A stretch of DNA of 64,000 nt from Bacteroidota bacterium (GTDB lineage: Bacteria; Bacteroidota; Bacteroidia; Chitinophagales; Chitinophagaceae). This document shows positions 37,370 through 46,545 of the stretch, piece after piece; positions within the stretch are counted from its first letter, which is position 1; every line of letters begins with the position of its first letter. The notes beneath the pieces are model-generated. The model searched no databases. It saw only the letters and a list, made by a program, of their open reading frames with translations, and was not told where the DNA came from. Location of the stretch: the NCBI GenBank assembly GCA_018268085.1, contig JAFDXE010000007.1:79462-143461 (forward strand), in the 5' to 3' direction. Both the position numbers and the translations under genes were made by a program.

Positions 37370-38374
37370 ATGAAAAAGATATTGAAAGTCATTATTGCAA
37401 TTACTGTTCATATAAATTGTTACAGCCAGGCAATTGTAAGAGGAGAATATTTTTTCGATACAGATCCCGGGTTCGATTCAGCAACGGCATTTATCCCGGG
37501 AAGCGGAAATATTTTTAATACAAGCGGACTTTCGGAGGGGTATCATTTCTTATATACCAGGATAAAAGATTCAGACAGTTCCTGGAGTTTAACCAGGCGT
37601 AAAATGATTGAAGTGTTTACGCCGCTTGAAAACCTGTATGCTGTTGAATATTTTTTCAATGAAGATAACGGGTTTGGAAATTGCCAGGGAAGTGTATTCC
37701 CGGTTCAGTTACCAGATGGTTTGTTTACTATTAATATACCTCTCAGCGATATTCCATCCGATCATGATACATTGTTTGTTCGGGTAAAAGGTAATTCATT
37801 AGATAAATGGTCTCATACAAAAATCGCACAGGTATTTGTGGTTGTTCCGCTTACACTGGTAGATTTTACGGGAATAAGAAAGGATAAAAATACAGCGTTG
37901 TTACAATGGCAAACGCAACAGGAAATATACATACACCACTTTAATATCCAAAGAAGTATTGATGGCGCCTCTTTCACAACCATTTCAAGTAAACCAGCAT
38001 TGGGAAAACCATATAATAACTATGCAATCACCGATGACATAAGCAGAATATACCAGGATAAAATATTCTATCGCCTGGAATATGTTACGGATGGAGATAT
38101 AAAACAGTATAGTAAAATAATAGAAATATCACCGCAGCCGGCAGATAATGGTATCGTTATATATCCCAATCCGGCAAAGGAATATATTACTGTGTACGGG
38201 CTTACGCAACCGGGTTCTTATACGATTTATTCTATCGACGGAAATAAAATAATGACCGGTTTTATTAATCACCATATACTCATCAACATCAGCAGTTTAC
38301 CCACTGGTATGTATGTGATGCAGCTTGTGCAGGCGGGGCAAACAAGCTTTAAAAGGTTTATTGTCAAAAAATAA
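37370..38374 (+). CDS. T9SS-sorted secreted protein
   Basis: A 334-residue protein; the ATG at 37370 gives a signal peptide (MKKILKVIIAITVHINCYSQ). Residues about 20-160 are repeats of a beta-rich unit with F-F-D-T-D-P-G-F or F-F-N-E-D-N-G-F. A fibronectin-like region with W-Q-T-Q-Q-E follows, then the T9SS type A sorting domain from about residue 250 (VIYPNPAKEYITV, ending G-x-x-S-F-K-R-F-I-V-K-K). It will be carried through the outer membrane and released or attached to the surface. The repeat unit is known from other secreted Bacteroidota proteins but has no assigned activity. Confidence 0.85.
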   Translation: MKKILKVIIAITVHINCYSQAIVRGEYFFDTDPGFDSATAFIPGSGNIFNTSGLSEGYHFLYTRIKDSDSSWSLTRRKMIEVFTPLENLYAVEYFFNEDNGFGNCQGSVFPVQLPDGLFTINIPLSDIPSDHDTLFVRVKGNSLDKWSHTKIAQVFVVVPLTLVDFTGIRKDKNTALLQWQTQQEIYIHHFNIQRSIDGASFTTISSKPALGKPYNNYAITDDISRIYQDKIFYRLEYVTDGDIKQYSKIIEISPQPADNGIVIYPNPAKEYITVYGLTQPGSYTIYSIDGNKIMTGFINHHILINISSLPTGMYVMQLVQAGQTSFKRFIVKK

Positions 38375-38456
38375 GTTCAGTCCAACGAATAATAAACCAC
38401 GGTTGCATCAGCCTGTAGGTAATCCTAATTTCAACCTATAATTAAAAAACATCATT

Positions 38457-38984
38457 ATGAAAAAGATAGTACGCTTTATTGTTGCTGCACAATTATTATT
38501 CCTTGTTATCTCCGTTTCTTCCTGTAAAAAAGTGGTGCCATCAAATGTTACCGGTAGCGTTTATTATATGAAATATAAAGTTGACGGTGTACAAAAAGAA
38601 TACAGCATTTCGGGTGGAAAAACTATTGATACCTTGATCTCGGGCGTTGCTTATGGCGCTACCGTTGCCGGCAGCCCGAATGACGGTTCCGAATCGATGG
38701 GATTACTGCTGTACAGCACCACAGTCATCAGCAATCCTCAAACATTTGATGACGATAATATCCCGGGATATGTTTTACCCGAAGGCAGCCTGGATTATGT
38801 AACCAACAGTGGCGGTCTTAGTTATAGTTCCATGGAACTAACCAGTCCGAATGTTGAAATTAAAATAACAGAGATCACCTCTGCCTACATTAAAGGCACA
38901 TTTAAAGGAAAGCTGAAAGAAATTGACGGCAGCAATGTTGTTAACGTTACCGATGGAGAATTTTATGCAGTACGCCAGCCTTAG
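38457..38984 (+). CDS. Lipoprotein of unknown function
   Basis: A 175-residue lipoprotein (FIVAAQLLFLVISVSSCKK; lipobox Cys about 22). The mature part is beta-rich, with G-S-V-Y-Y-M-K-Y-K-V-D-G-V near the start and a T-G/K-G-T-F-K-G-K-L pattern near the end, similar in overall look to small lipocalin-like or DUF6252-type lipoproteins of Bacteroidota; I am not sure of the family. It is the last of the exported-protein run from 35.9 kb and lies 82 bases after the T9SS gene. Confidence 0.65.
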   Translation: MKKIVRFIVAAQLLFLVISVSSCKKVVPSNVTGSVYYMKYKVDGVQKEYSISGGKTIDTLISGVAYGATVAGSPNDGSESMGLLLYSTTVISNPQTFDDDNIPGYVLPEGSLDYVTNSGGLSYSSMELTSPNVEIKITEITSAYIKGTFKGKLKEIDGSNVVNVTDGEFYAVRQP

Positions 38985-39025
38985 AATAAAAAATAAATAG
39001 ATAATTTTTGATATTCGTTTTTTAT

Positions 39026-39033
39026 TAGCTTTG
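39026..39033 (+). promoter_or_regulatory. -7 promoter element (TAGCTTTG) of the LemA-GYF_2 gene
   Basis: A perfect TAnnTTTG 47 bases before the ATG at 39081. The nearest TTG upstream is only 15 bases away, so the -33 element is poor. Confidence 0.4.
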
Positions 39034-39080
39034 ATCAGCTCTGCAAAAACATTTTTTATACATATAAAAATTTAATTACC

Positions 39081-39911
39081 ATGACGCTCTTACTTATCCT
39101 CATTGTTGTACTGGTTCTCGTTGTAATATCCGGTTACAATAATTTGCAAAAGCTGTCTCAACCTGTAAAACAAATGGCTTCCAATGTGCAGGTGATCATC
39201 AGCAAAAAAATAAACATGCTCAACCAACTGGTGGAAGTTGTAAAGAATTACCAGGAAGCAGAACAATTTACCCAGTTAAAAATTGCGCAGGATAATAATG
39301 ATACTGCCGCTTTGATTGCAAGCTATCAGCAATCCGGAAGCCTGCTTACTTCTATACAAGGTGTTGCAGATCGTTTTCCCAATCTTAAATCCAGCGATCA
39401 ATACCAAACGCTGATGCACAAAATCGCAGATTGTGAAACGGATGTACAAACGGCAAGACTGGCATTCAACGAAGCGGTTAAGCGATACAATGAAAAGCGA
39501 TCTTCTATTCCTACTGTTTTTATCGCACAGTTTATGGGATTTTCCGAAGCCCGTTATCTTGAGTTTGATATTGCCGGAAACGGAGGTGGAAATATTTTAC
39601 AGGGTTTTAAAACAGACGATGGTGAGCGTTTGAACAAATTATTGAAATCGGCTGGAGACAAAATCGGCAGTGCCGGTAAGCAACTGGCAAACCAGGCAGA
39701 ATCTGCAGGAAAAATGCTGAGCGACAAAATAAAAGATATGCAAACCACCCAGTTTTATTATATGGTTCCGGGTGGTGTACCCAAAGGACCATTGCCTTTA
39801 AAAGAAATTGAAAAGCAAATCAGCGAAGGTTCCATTTCTCCCGATATTAAAGTAGCAGAAAAAGGTTCGGAAGAGTGGAAAGAATTTGCTGCGCTAAAAG
39901 AGATGGAATAA
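39081..39911 (+). CDS. LemA-like membrane protein fused to a GYF_2 domain
   Basis: A 276-residue protein. The N-terminal transmembrane helix (LLLILIVVLVLVVISGYNNL) and the following helical bundle (residues 20-160, with Y-N/Y-N-E-K-R-S-S-I-P and F-M-G-F) match LemA proteins. The last 50 residues (FYYMVPGGVPKGPLPLKEIE, S-P-D-I-K-V-A-E) are a GYF_2 domain, a small fold that binds proline-rich peptides. LemA domains are exposed in the periplasm or cytoplasm on a membrane anchor, and function is unclear. The fusion suggests a membrane-bound adaptor. It is followed by a good terminator and has its own promoter element. Confidence 0.8.
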   Translation: MTLLLILIVVLVLVVISGYNNLQKLSQPVKQMASNVQVIISKKINMLNQLVEVVKNYQEAEQFTQLKIAQDNNDTAALIASYQQSGSLLTSIQGVADRFPNLKSSDQYQTLMHKIADCETDVQTARLAFNEAVKRYNEKRSSIPTVFIAQFMGFSEARYLEFDIAGNGGGNILQGFKTDDGERLNKLLKSAGDKIGSAGKQLANQAESAGKMLSDKIKDMQTTQFYYMVPGGVPKGPLPLKEIEKQISEGSISPDIKVAEKGSEEWKEFAALKEME

Positions 39912-39930
39912 AAATTATTTTTACCGAATA

Positions 39931-39958
39931 AAACCGCAATTAACCTGCGGTTTTTTTT
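39931..39958 (+). terminator. Intrinsic terminator of the LemA-GYF_2 gene
   Basis: AAACCGCA and TGCGGTTT pair over 8 bp (7-base loop) and run into eight T. It lies 20 bases after the stop at 39911 and separates the gene from corA. Confidence 0.9.
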
Positions 39959-39995
39959 ATTGCTGTACAATTGGGATATTTAGATTCAAGAAATT

Positions 39996-41096
39996 ATGTT
40001 CATGAAAAGAAGCAGAAAGTACCTCGATTATATTTTAAACCCGCTTGATATTCTCCGTACTAAAAAAGTATTGCAGGTAAACCCAACCATTGCACCTAAA
40101 CGGGAGGAGCCGCAAAATATCCGGATCACCGTTTATGAATTTGATAAACAGAAATCGGAGTGTTTTGAATTTACCCAGGCAAAGGATTGTTTAAAATTTA
40201 TCAGTTCCGCATCAAATGTATGGATCAATGTTGATGGATTAAAAAAAGAAGAAGTGGAACTGATCTGTAATCATTTCAACATTCACATGCTGGTTACAGA
40301 AGACATATTGAGTATTGGCCAGCGACCCAAAATGGATGAGATCAACAACACGGTTTTTTGCTTATTGTATATGCTGTACTTTAATAGCGATCAGTCGTCT
40401 GTTGAAACTGAACAGATAAGCATTGTGCTGGGAAAAAACTGGGTTATCAGTTTCCAGGAAGATCCGAAACGGGATGTGTTTAATGCGCTAAGAGATAAGC
40501 TCAGGTTAAACAGCAGTAAGGTTCGTCAAAACGGCGCCGACTTTCTATTTTATTCGCTCATCGATCTGATCGTTGATAATTTTTACGTGGTGATGGAAAA
40601 GCTGGGAGAAAAGATTGAACTGTTAGAAGAAGATGTGTTGCGCCATCCCGATTCGAGGAGCCTGGTGAGAATTTCGATGCTGCGAAAAGAAATGATCGTA
40701 CTTAAAAGAAATATTGCACCGGTAAGGGAAATTGTTGGCGGAATATTAAGAGGCGATAGTGAGTTGATTGAAGAAAGAACAGAAAAGTATTTTAAAGATG
40801 TGTATGATCACGTGGTGCAGGCAAATGACCTTGCTGAAAACTATCGTGATGTAATGATGAACATGCAGGATCTTTACCTGAATACCGTAAACCTGAAACT
40901 GAATGAAGTGATGAAAGTGATGGCCATCGTAACCTGTTTACTGGCGCCCGCCACCGTTATTGGCGGCATTTTCGGAATGAACTTCGAATCCGTTCCACTG
41001 TTACACAACCATTGGGGATTTTTTATTTCTGTTGGGTTGATGTTGCTGATACCGGTATGGATGATCGTAGTTTTTAAAAAACGGGGCTGGTTTTAA
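39996..41096 (+). CDS. corA: CorA-type magnesium/cobalt transporter
   Basis: A 366-residue CorA. The soluble N-terminal funnel includes the conserved acidic helix segments; the C-terminal two transmembrane helices carry the signature G-M-N near residue 325 (I-F-G-M-N-F-E), followed by a second helix and a basic end (VFKKRGWF). It forms a pentameric Mg2+ or Co2+ channel in the inner membrane. An ATG two codons later is an alternative start. Its stop overlaps the convergent DUF2480 gene by four bases. Confidence 0.93.
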   Translation: MFMKRSRKYLDYILNPLDILRTKKVLQVNPTIAPKREEPQNIRITVYEFDKQKSECFEFTQAKDCLKFISSASNVWINVDGLKKEEVELICNHFNIHMLVTEDILSIGQRPKMDEINNTVFCLLYMLYFNSDQSSVETEQISIVLGKNWVISFQEDPKRDVFNALRDKLRLNSSKVRQNGADFLFYSLIDLIVDNFYVVMEKLGEKIELLEEDVLRHPDSRSLVRISMLRKEMIVLKRNIAPVREIVGGILRGDSELIEERTEKYFKDVYDHVVQANDLAENYRDVMMNMQDLYLNTVNLKLNEVMKVMAIVTCLLAPATVIGGIFGMNFESVPLLHNHWGFFISVGLMLLIPVWMIVVFKKRGWF

Positions 41097-41614
41097 ATGT
41101 CGCTTTCCTTTGCTTTTTTAAATACCGGTACGGTACTACATGGCTCTCCATACATTATACTTTTTACAACCGGGCGTAAAATAGCGGTGATCTGAACATA
41201 CGCTTCTTCCGGTATGGGTTGTTCGCCACAACCTTTAATTACCACCCGCTTATCTGCATATTCACGGGCATCAATATGGCTGATGTTTTGTAACAATACT
41301 TTCTTTTTTACTTCTTCCTCATTTCCAAAGATAATTGCAGCGGCTACTGGTTGCAGTAAGGTGGCCACCAGCATATATGCCCACATGGGTATGATGGCGT
41401 CTGCGGTACAGGTGATGGCCACAATTTTATTGTTGTAAGCCGATATGTCAAGTGTTTTTAGCGCTTCCCTGAAATCTTTTTCTTTCAGGATCAGGCCCAT
41501 GAATAAATATTCTTTCAGATCAAAAACGGCAATGGGTTGGGCAGGAAAATAATTTTCCAGGTCGATAGTAAGGATACCGCTTTCTGCAACTTTGTTTTTA
41601 AACAGATCACTCAT
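41093..41614 (-). CDS. DUF2480 family protein
   Basis: A 173-residue protein of the DUF2480 family, found almost only in Bacteroidota. The start N-K-V-A-E-S-G-I-L-T-I-D-L-E and the C-terminal V-V-I-K-G-C-G segment fit. It is soluble, with no known function; the Asp/Glu and Cys pattern in the middle (TCTADAIIPMWAYM) is conserved-looking. It is transcribed alone between corA and the PpiD gene. A perfect TAATTTTG element lies four bases before its ATG. Confidence 0.8.
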   Translation of the reverse strand: MSDLFKNKVAESGILTIDLENYFPAQPIAVFDLKEYLFMGLILKEKDFREALKTLDISAYNNKIVAITCTADAIIPMWAYMLVATLLQPVAAAIIFGNEEEVKKKVLLQNISHIDAREYADKRVVIKGCGEQPIPEEAYVQITAILRPVVKSIMYGEPCSTVPVFKKAKESDI

Positions 41615-41618
41615 GTTG

Positions 41619-41626
41619 CAAAATTA
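41619..41626 (-). promoter_or_regulatory. -7 promoter element (TAATTTTG) of the DUF2480 gene
   Basis: A perfect TAnnTTTG on the minus strand, ending four bases before the ATG at 41614. No TTG at the expected distance. The start of transcription would coincide with the start codon. Confidence 0.45.
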
Positions 41627-41685
41627 GATCAATTTATGGTTGTGTTTCTGTGGCCTGTTGTCGATATTGGTAATTAAATAGCCCT

Positions 41686-41719
41686 TAAAAAAACAACCGG
41701 CCCAATGGAGCCGGCTGTT
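41686..41719 (-). terminator. Intrinsic terminator of the PpiD-like foldase gene
   Basis: On the minus strand AACAGCCGGC pairs with GCCGGTTGTT (one G-U pair) around an 8-base loop and is followed by seven T. It begins about 28 bases after the stop at 41747. Confidence 0.85.
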
Positions 41720-41746
41720 AAAATCTAATATGTGGATCTGATGATC

Positions 41747-43876
41747 TTAAAAATATTTACTGCGTTTGTCTTCGATTTCTGCAGGCTTTTTCAAACCTTC
41801 AAACCAATTATTAACCTGGCTGCGCAATGTTGCTTTTCTTGAATTAGCCTGTGTTTCCATTGCATCGGCAGTATCGGCTGGTTTGCTTTGTACGCTGTTA
41901 ACTTTAATAAAATAAACGGCACTTGTTCCTGCGATAGGCGGAGATACTTTATTCTGATAGTCTTTATTGAATGCTGCACCAATAACTTTTGATTCCTGTC
42001 CGAGGCCGTTGATGATCTGTGAGGTCATTGTAAGTGATGAATCCAGTCCGGCCTGTTGTACTTGTTTGTTGTTTGCTGTTGCCAGTGCTTCCAGTGAAGA
42101 AACTGCGCCGGCTTTCTTAATAATCAGTTCAGCTTTTTTCCTGTTCCTGATGATCGCTTCACAACCCGATCTTGCTGTAGCGGCATCCTGTGTGCCCTTT
42201 TTAAGAATTTTATCAACCTGTGCCACTACGAATTTATCACCAATATTAAAGGGTTCACTTACATCTCCTTTTTTGGCTTCAAACACCCAGCGTACTAACT
42301 GGCGTGCATCCTGGAATTCATTGAACTGGTAATCGTTTTCTTTTATCAATTGCGGAACCTGCGTTAATTGCAGCCCGTTCTTTGAAACATACTTCGCCAA
42401 TTCAGCAGCCGTTTTTTGTGAAGCAGCTCTTGTTGCTTCGAGGCTTGCTTTGTTAATGGTTGCTTCGCTGGAACTGATTTCTTTGGCCATATAAGCCATT
42501 TTATAAGCAGGCTTAAAATCTTTCTGGCTTAACAGGTCAATAACGTGATACCCGAATTGCGTTAATACCACTCCTTTTGAACCTGCAGGTTTTGTAAAAC
42601 AGAATTCGTTGAATTCCGGTACCATTACGCCATAATTAAAAGTTCCGAGATCGCCACCTTTAGCGCTGTTGCTTTTATCTGAAGAATATTGCAAAGCGAG
42701 TGCGGCAAAGTCAGCCCCGGCATTTACGGCGTTCAGGATACTGTCGGCCAATGCTTTTGCAGCAGAATCTGTTCTGATCATTTTTCCCGATTGATCCTGC
42801 AGGGGTATTAATATATGTCTTGCATGTACACTATCCGGCAATTCTTTAATGGCTATCTTTTTTGCCAGCACAAAACTGTTTTTATCAACATACGGTCCGT
42901 ACACTGCACCAACCGGCAGTTTGCTTAAAGTATCTGCTACTGTTGCATTAAGTTTAGATTTTGGAACAAACTCATCAGAATATTCAATGCTTGAAGTATT
43001 TTTTGCCAGGAATGCTTTTGGAGTAGAGTCTGCTGCGAATGGCTGGGCAAGATCATCAACCACTTTTTTAATTCTTGCACTGTCTTCTCCGTTTGCCAAC
43101 TGGCTGAATGCTACATAAGAAATATTGCGTCCTTCTTCCTGCTTAAACATGTCTTTATGTTTGCTCACATATTCTTCTACATCTTTATCGGTTACGGTTA
43201 TGGTGCTGTCAGCAATATCTGAATAAGGCAGACTAACATAAGATATGCTTGCAAAATTTTTCGCTTCTGCTGTTTCTTTTTGTTGCATCCATGAAGGATA
43301 ATATACACTTGCATTGAGCATACCTGTATATTTTGCAACGGTTTGGGTAATTTTCAGCGGATCGATGATTTGTGCTTCCACCATTTCTCTTTGTTCACCC
43401 TTAAATTTTTTAATATTAGCAAGTGCGGCCTGTGCTTTACTTACGTCAAGTTTTTGAGTAGCAGAGTCTGTTAAGCCTGGTTCTTTAAGGAAAGGATTAT
43501 TAGGATCATTGCTTAATAATATATCTCTTAATTCATTAGAGGTAAATGCAATGCCCAGTTTTTCTGTTTCGGCAAAGAAAATTTTCTCAGCTACGATCTG
43601 GTTCCACATATTATCTCTCAGTTGCAGGGTTTGGGTTCCGCCCGGGCGTTGACCTGAACGTTGTTCCTGCATATCTTCCGACTGCTTTACTCTTTTATTG
43701 AACTCACCTAATTCAATGGCTTCTCCGTTTACTTCACCGATTTTTGATGACATTGAACTGAACAAGTGGTTACTTCCCTGTTTGGCATCCATCAGGATAA
43801 ATCCAATCAAACTCAATGCGATGATAACAATCACAATGGCAGCACCCTTATCACGAATACTTTGAATAATTTGCAT
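41747..43876 (-). CDS. ppiD: PpiD/SurA-type periplasmic peptidyl-prolyl isomerase
   Basis: A 709-residue membrane-anchored chaperone. I start it at the ATG of 43876, which gives M-Q-I-I-Q-S-I-R-D-K-G followed by one transmembrane helix (residues 12-34, AAIVIVIIALSLIGFILMDA). A SurA_N-like chaperone region follows with the G-E-V-N-G-E-A-I motif, then a parvulin PPIase near 365-460 (HARHILIPLQDQ, G-G-D-L-G-T-F) and a second, less clear, C-terminal domain. It helps fold outer-membrane and secreted proteins, plausible with many T9SS substrates. It borders the candidate origin region. Confidence 0.9.
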   Translation of the reverse strand: MQIIQSIRDKGAAIVIVIIALSLIGFILMDAKQGSNHLFSSMSSKIGEVNGEAIELGEFNKRVKQSEDMQEQRSGQRPGGTQTLQLRDNMWNQIVAEKIFFAETEKLGIAFTSNELRDILLSNDPNNPFLKEPGLTDSATQKLDVSKAQAALANIKKFKGEQREMVEAQIIDPLKITQTVAKYTGMLNASVYYPSWMQQKETAEAKNFASISYVSLPYSDIADSTITVTDKDVEEYVSKHKDMFKQEEGRNISYVAFSQLANGEDSARIKKVVDDLAQPFAADSTPKAFLAKNTSSIEYSDEFVPKSKLNATVADTLSKLPVGAVYGPYVDKNSFVLAKKIAIKELPDSVHARHILIPLQDQSGKMIRTDSAAKALADSILNAVNAGADFAALALQYSSDKSNSAKGGDLGTFNYGVMVPEFNEFCFTKPAGSKGVVLTQFGYHVIDLLSQKDFKPAYKMAYMAKEISSSEATINKASLEATRAASQKTAAELAKYVSKNGLQLTQVPQLIKENDYQFNEFQDARQLVRWVFEAKKGDVSEPFNIGDKFVVAQVDKILKKGTQDAATARSGCEAIIRNRKKAELIIKKAGAVSSLEALATANNKQVQQAGLDSSLTMTSQIINGLGQESKVIGAAFNKDYQNKVSPPIAGTSAVYFIKVNSVQSKPADTADAMETQANSRKATLRSQVNNWFEGLKKPAEIEDKRSKYF

Positions 43877-44451
43877 ACTACTATTAATTAAATTTAAGGA
43901 CGGCAAAAATAGGGTAAAAAAGGATATTAACATTTAAAATTCAGGGCCGAAAGACCTTTACAATAGCCGTAACCATTGGATTTCAGGATTTTTTTGCATC
44001 AAAACAGAAGGGTCGTGAAAAAATATTATCCACATCCGGTTTGTTTATAAAAGTTGTTTTAGGTGAATAACCATAGTTTTCCTTCTTTCCGGATATTGAA
44101 AAACGGGGTATAAAAAATCCGGGAAGCCGTTTTACAAAAATCGCTGTGCGTAATCCCCGGTTTATTCCATCGCTGCTAACAGGTGTTTTATAAAATAATA
44201 CCCGGAATTTTTCCACGGCCTGTTTTATTAACAACTGTTGGTTAACAGGAAACGAAAGTTTTAAAATAAAGGCTTGTAGCTTATGAAAATCAGAAATGGT
44301 GCTATTTTACTCAAATGTTAACTACCTGTGGATGGAAGTGGATAAACTAATAGTTTTAATTTTACATCATCTCTTATAAAATATATATCCACTTATTAAC
44401 AGCCCTAATAGTAATAAGTGATTATATAAATAAATAGTATTAATACATATT
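43877..44451. other. Candidate chromosomal replication origin (oriC)
   Basis: A 575-base gap without a credible gene. It contains one perfect DnaA box TTATCCACA (44026-44034), an 8/9 box AGTGGATAA (44337-44345), and weaker ones at 44327-44335 and 44385-44393. The hexamer TTAACA or its complement recurs at least four times (44228, 44242, 44315, 44396). The last 110 bases next to nadA are very AT-rich, suitable for unwinding. Two parS-like sites lie 5.7 kb away. The origin call is inference from these signals. Confidence 0.5.
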
Positions 44452-45465
44452 ATGGCAGATATTAACAATGAAAAAATCAGGAATGAAATTGTTTCCAACA
44501 AAGGATTCCTGGATATTGAAATTGATGTGACGCTTGATTTATTTGCAGAAATTGAAAAACTGAAAAAAGAAAAAAAAGCGGTGATCCTGGCGCATTATTA
44601 CCAGGAGCCCGATATACAGGATGTTGCCGACTTTATTGGTGATAGCCTGGGTCTGTCTCAAAAAGCTGCAAGTACTGATGCGGATATGATTGTTTTTGCC
44701 GGTGTTCATTTTATGGCTGAAACCGCAAAAATTCTGAATCCCAACAAAAAGGTATTACTCCCCGATTTAAATGCAGGATGCTCATTGAGTGATTCTGCAC
44801 CTCCTGCTTTGTTCAAATTATTCAGGGATAAGCATCCGGATCATATTGTGATAACATATATTAATTGTAGTGCCGGAATGAAAGCATTAAGCGATATCAT
44901 TTGTACTTCATCCAATGCACAAAAGATTGTTGAAAGTTTACCGGCGGATCAGAAGATCATATTTGCACCCGATAAAAACCTGGGTGCGTATATAAATAAA
45001 CAAACAGGCAGAGATATGCTGCTGTGGAATGGATCCTGTATGGTTCACGAGATTTTTAGCCTGGAAAAGATAACCAAACTTAAAATTCGGCATCCAAAAG
45101 CGAAGTTTATCGCTCACCCCGAGTGCGAAGCGCCGGTTTTGGCTTTAGCAGATTATATAGGAAGCACCACCGGACTTTTAAAGTACACGCAGCAAAGTGA
45201 TGCGAAAGAATTTATCGTGGCAACAGAGACCGGAATTTTACACCAGATGCAAAAGGCTTCTCCGGATAAAACTTTTATTCCTGCACCCCCTAATAATACC
45301 TGTGCGTGTAACGATTGTCCGTATATGAAATTAAATACACTTGAAAAATTATACCTGTGTATGAAATATGAGTTGCCGGAGATTACTATGGATGAACCAC
45401 TTAGGCTTGCAGCAAAAAAGCCGATTGATCGTATGCTGGAGATCAGTGCTCAGTTTGGATTATAA
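44452..45465 (+). CDS. nadA: Quinolinate synthase NadA
   Basis: A 337-residue NadA. The 4Fe-4S ligands are C110 (N-A-G-C-S-L-S-D), C196 (N-G-S-C-M-V-H-E) and C289 (or nearby C284/C286 in [10 protein letters not shown]). The substrate loop [11 protein letters not shown] is at 47-57. It condenses iminoaspartate with dihydroxyacetone phosphate to quinolinate in de novo NAD synthesis; nadD lies 3.3 kb away and nadB/nadC are not in the window. It ends 16 bases into the convergent DUF3089 gene. It is the first gene to the right of the candidate origin. Confidence 0.96.
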   Translation: MADINNEKIRNEIVSNKGFLDIEIDVTLDLFAEIEKLKKEKKAVILAHYYQEPDIQDVADFIGDSLGLSQKAASTDADMIVFAGVHFMAETAKILNPNKKVLLPDLNAGCSLSDSAPPALFKLFRDKHPDHIVITYINCSAGMKALSDIICTSSNAQKIVESLPADQKIIFAPDKNLGAYINKQTGRDMLLWNGSCMVHEIFSLEKITKLKIRHPKAKFIAHPECEAPVLALADYIGSTTGLLKYTQQSDAKEFIVATETGILHQMQKASPDKTFIPAPPNNTCACNDCPYMKLNTLEKLYLCMKYELPEITMDEPLRLAAKKPIDRMLEISAQFGL

Positions 45466-46505
45466 TGCTGAATGCGTGTTTTCACATTTTCTCTTATGTT
45501 CATATAAAAGAGATTAATATCACCTACATGGTAGTTTGGATTTCGTAGAAATATCTTTCCGAAAAAGTCCGGTTTACTGGTCCATAAAATATTTCCATGT
45601 ACCTGCGCACTCACTACATGAGGTACTATTTTATTGAAATTTTTGAGCACACCGCCTTTATTGAATTTTTTTGCTACCGATTCTTCATTTGTATTCCAGG
45701 TAAGGGGATTAACAACGATCGCTTTAAATTTTTCTTCTTTTACATAATCGGGTTCATATCCGGTTTTAAAAGTGCGCCAGCTTATAATGCAACCTGTAGA
45801 GGTAGAGTCGCTACAGGGTTGTAGTTCACTGAAATAATTTACAGGTACCGGCATACCGATGATATATGCACATATTAGTTGATGTTGTAATGGTTTACCA
45901 TCGAAATATTCTTTTAAGAGCCTGGCGGCATGAACAGTGCCCTGGCTATGTGATGCAATGATAATAGGCCGTCCTTTGTTATAGTGTGCTAAATAATATT
46001 CGAAAGCATTTTTTACATCTTCATAAGCCAGGTCAAAGTAAGGCTGTGCTTTTTCTGCGGGTATAAAAAAGCATCGGATATGCGCTTGTCGATATCTCGG
46101 TGCATATACTGAACACGATTCATTAAATACGGTAGCCTGGTAGAGGATGCTGGAGTAATCTGTTTTATTGTTTAAAGTCCAATCGTTAATAGCTGCATTG
46201 TATGCGGTATCACTGCTATTAGTAAACGAAGTTGGATAAATAAAAAATACATCTGCACTGGTATTGTAATTTTTGTTTTTCGATAAAGGTGCCGGTAAAC
46301 TATCTGATGGGTCATTTTTAAATGGTGAAGCTGCCCAGTAATCTGCATTAGAATAATCGGGTATTGTTGAATAGGATATTACATTTTTATTGGGAACTTT
46401 TACCGGGTAATTATTTTTTGAGCAGGAAACAAGTGAAAAAAGAAAAACAAATGCTTCAATGATGAGTAATTCAATTCCATAAAAATATCTTTTGCAAATT
46501 TTCAT
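45450..46505 (-). CDS. DUF3089 lipoprotein, alpha/beta-hydrolase-like
   Basis: A 351-residue protein. The ATG at 46505 gives a lipoprotein-type signal ([17 protein letters not shown]). Residues about 40-300 fit DUF3089: D-Y-W-A-A-S-P and A-D-V-F-F-I-Y-P-T, the nucleophile elbow A-S-H-S-Q-G-T with Ser near 185, and a late His. It is a probable esterase or lipase-like hydrolase attached to the membrane; substrate unknown. It shares a promoter region with the divergent 2OG oxygenase, where the -7 elements overlap. Confidence 0.82.
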   Translation of the reverse strand: MKICKRYFYGIELLIIEAFVFLFSLVSCSKNNYPVKVPNKNVISYSTIPDYSNADYWAASPFKNDPSDSLPAPLSKNKNYNTSADVFFIYPTSFTNSSDTAYNAAINDWTLNNKTDYSSILYQATVFNESCSVYAPRYRQAHIRCFFIPAEKAQPYFDLAYEDVKNAFEYYLAHYNKGRPIIIASHSQGTVHAARLLKEYFDGKPLQHQLICAYIIGMPVPVNYFSELQPCSDSTSTGCIISWRTFKTGYEPDYVKEEKFKAIVVNPLTWNTNEESVAKKFNKGGVLKNFNKIVPHVVSAQVHGNILWTSKPDFFGKIFLRNPNYHVGDINLFYMNIRENVKTRIQHYNPN

Positions 46506-46522
46506 AATCAAATCTACATTCG
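46492..46522 (+). promoter_or_regulatory. Promoter of the 2OG oxygenase gene (TTG-N20-TACATTCG)
   Basis: TTG at 46492-46494 and TACATTCG (7/8 match) at 46515-46522 are spaced by 20 bases. The promoter lies partly inside the 5' end of the divergent DUF3089 gene. Confidence 0.5.
46509..46516 (-). promoter_or_regulatory. -7 promoter element (TAGATTTG) of the DUF3089 gene
   Basis: A perfect TAnnTTTG on the minus strand ending three bases before the ATG at 46505. It overlaps the -7 element of the opposite promoter by two bases (46515-46516). Confidence 0.45.
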
Positions 46523-46545
46523 TTGCCGTAAAACATGAAATGATT

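Noticed and set aside
43983..44234. 83-codon minus-strand frame in the ppiD-nadA gap
   Set aside because: It covers the perfect DnaA box, has no promoter or similarity, and reads like translated intergenic DNA.
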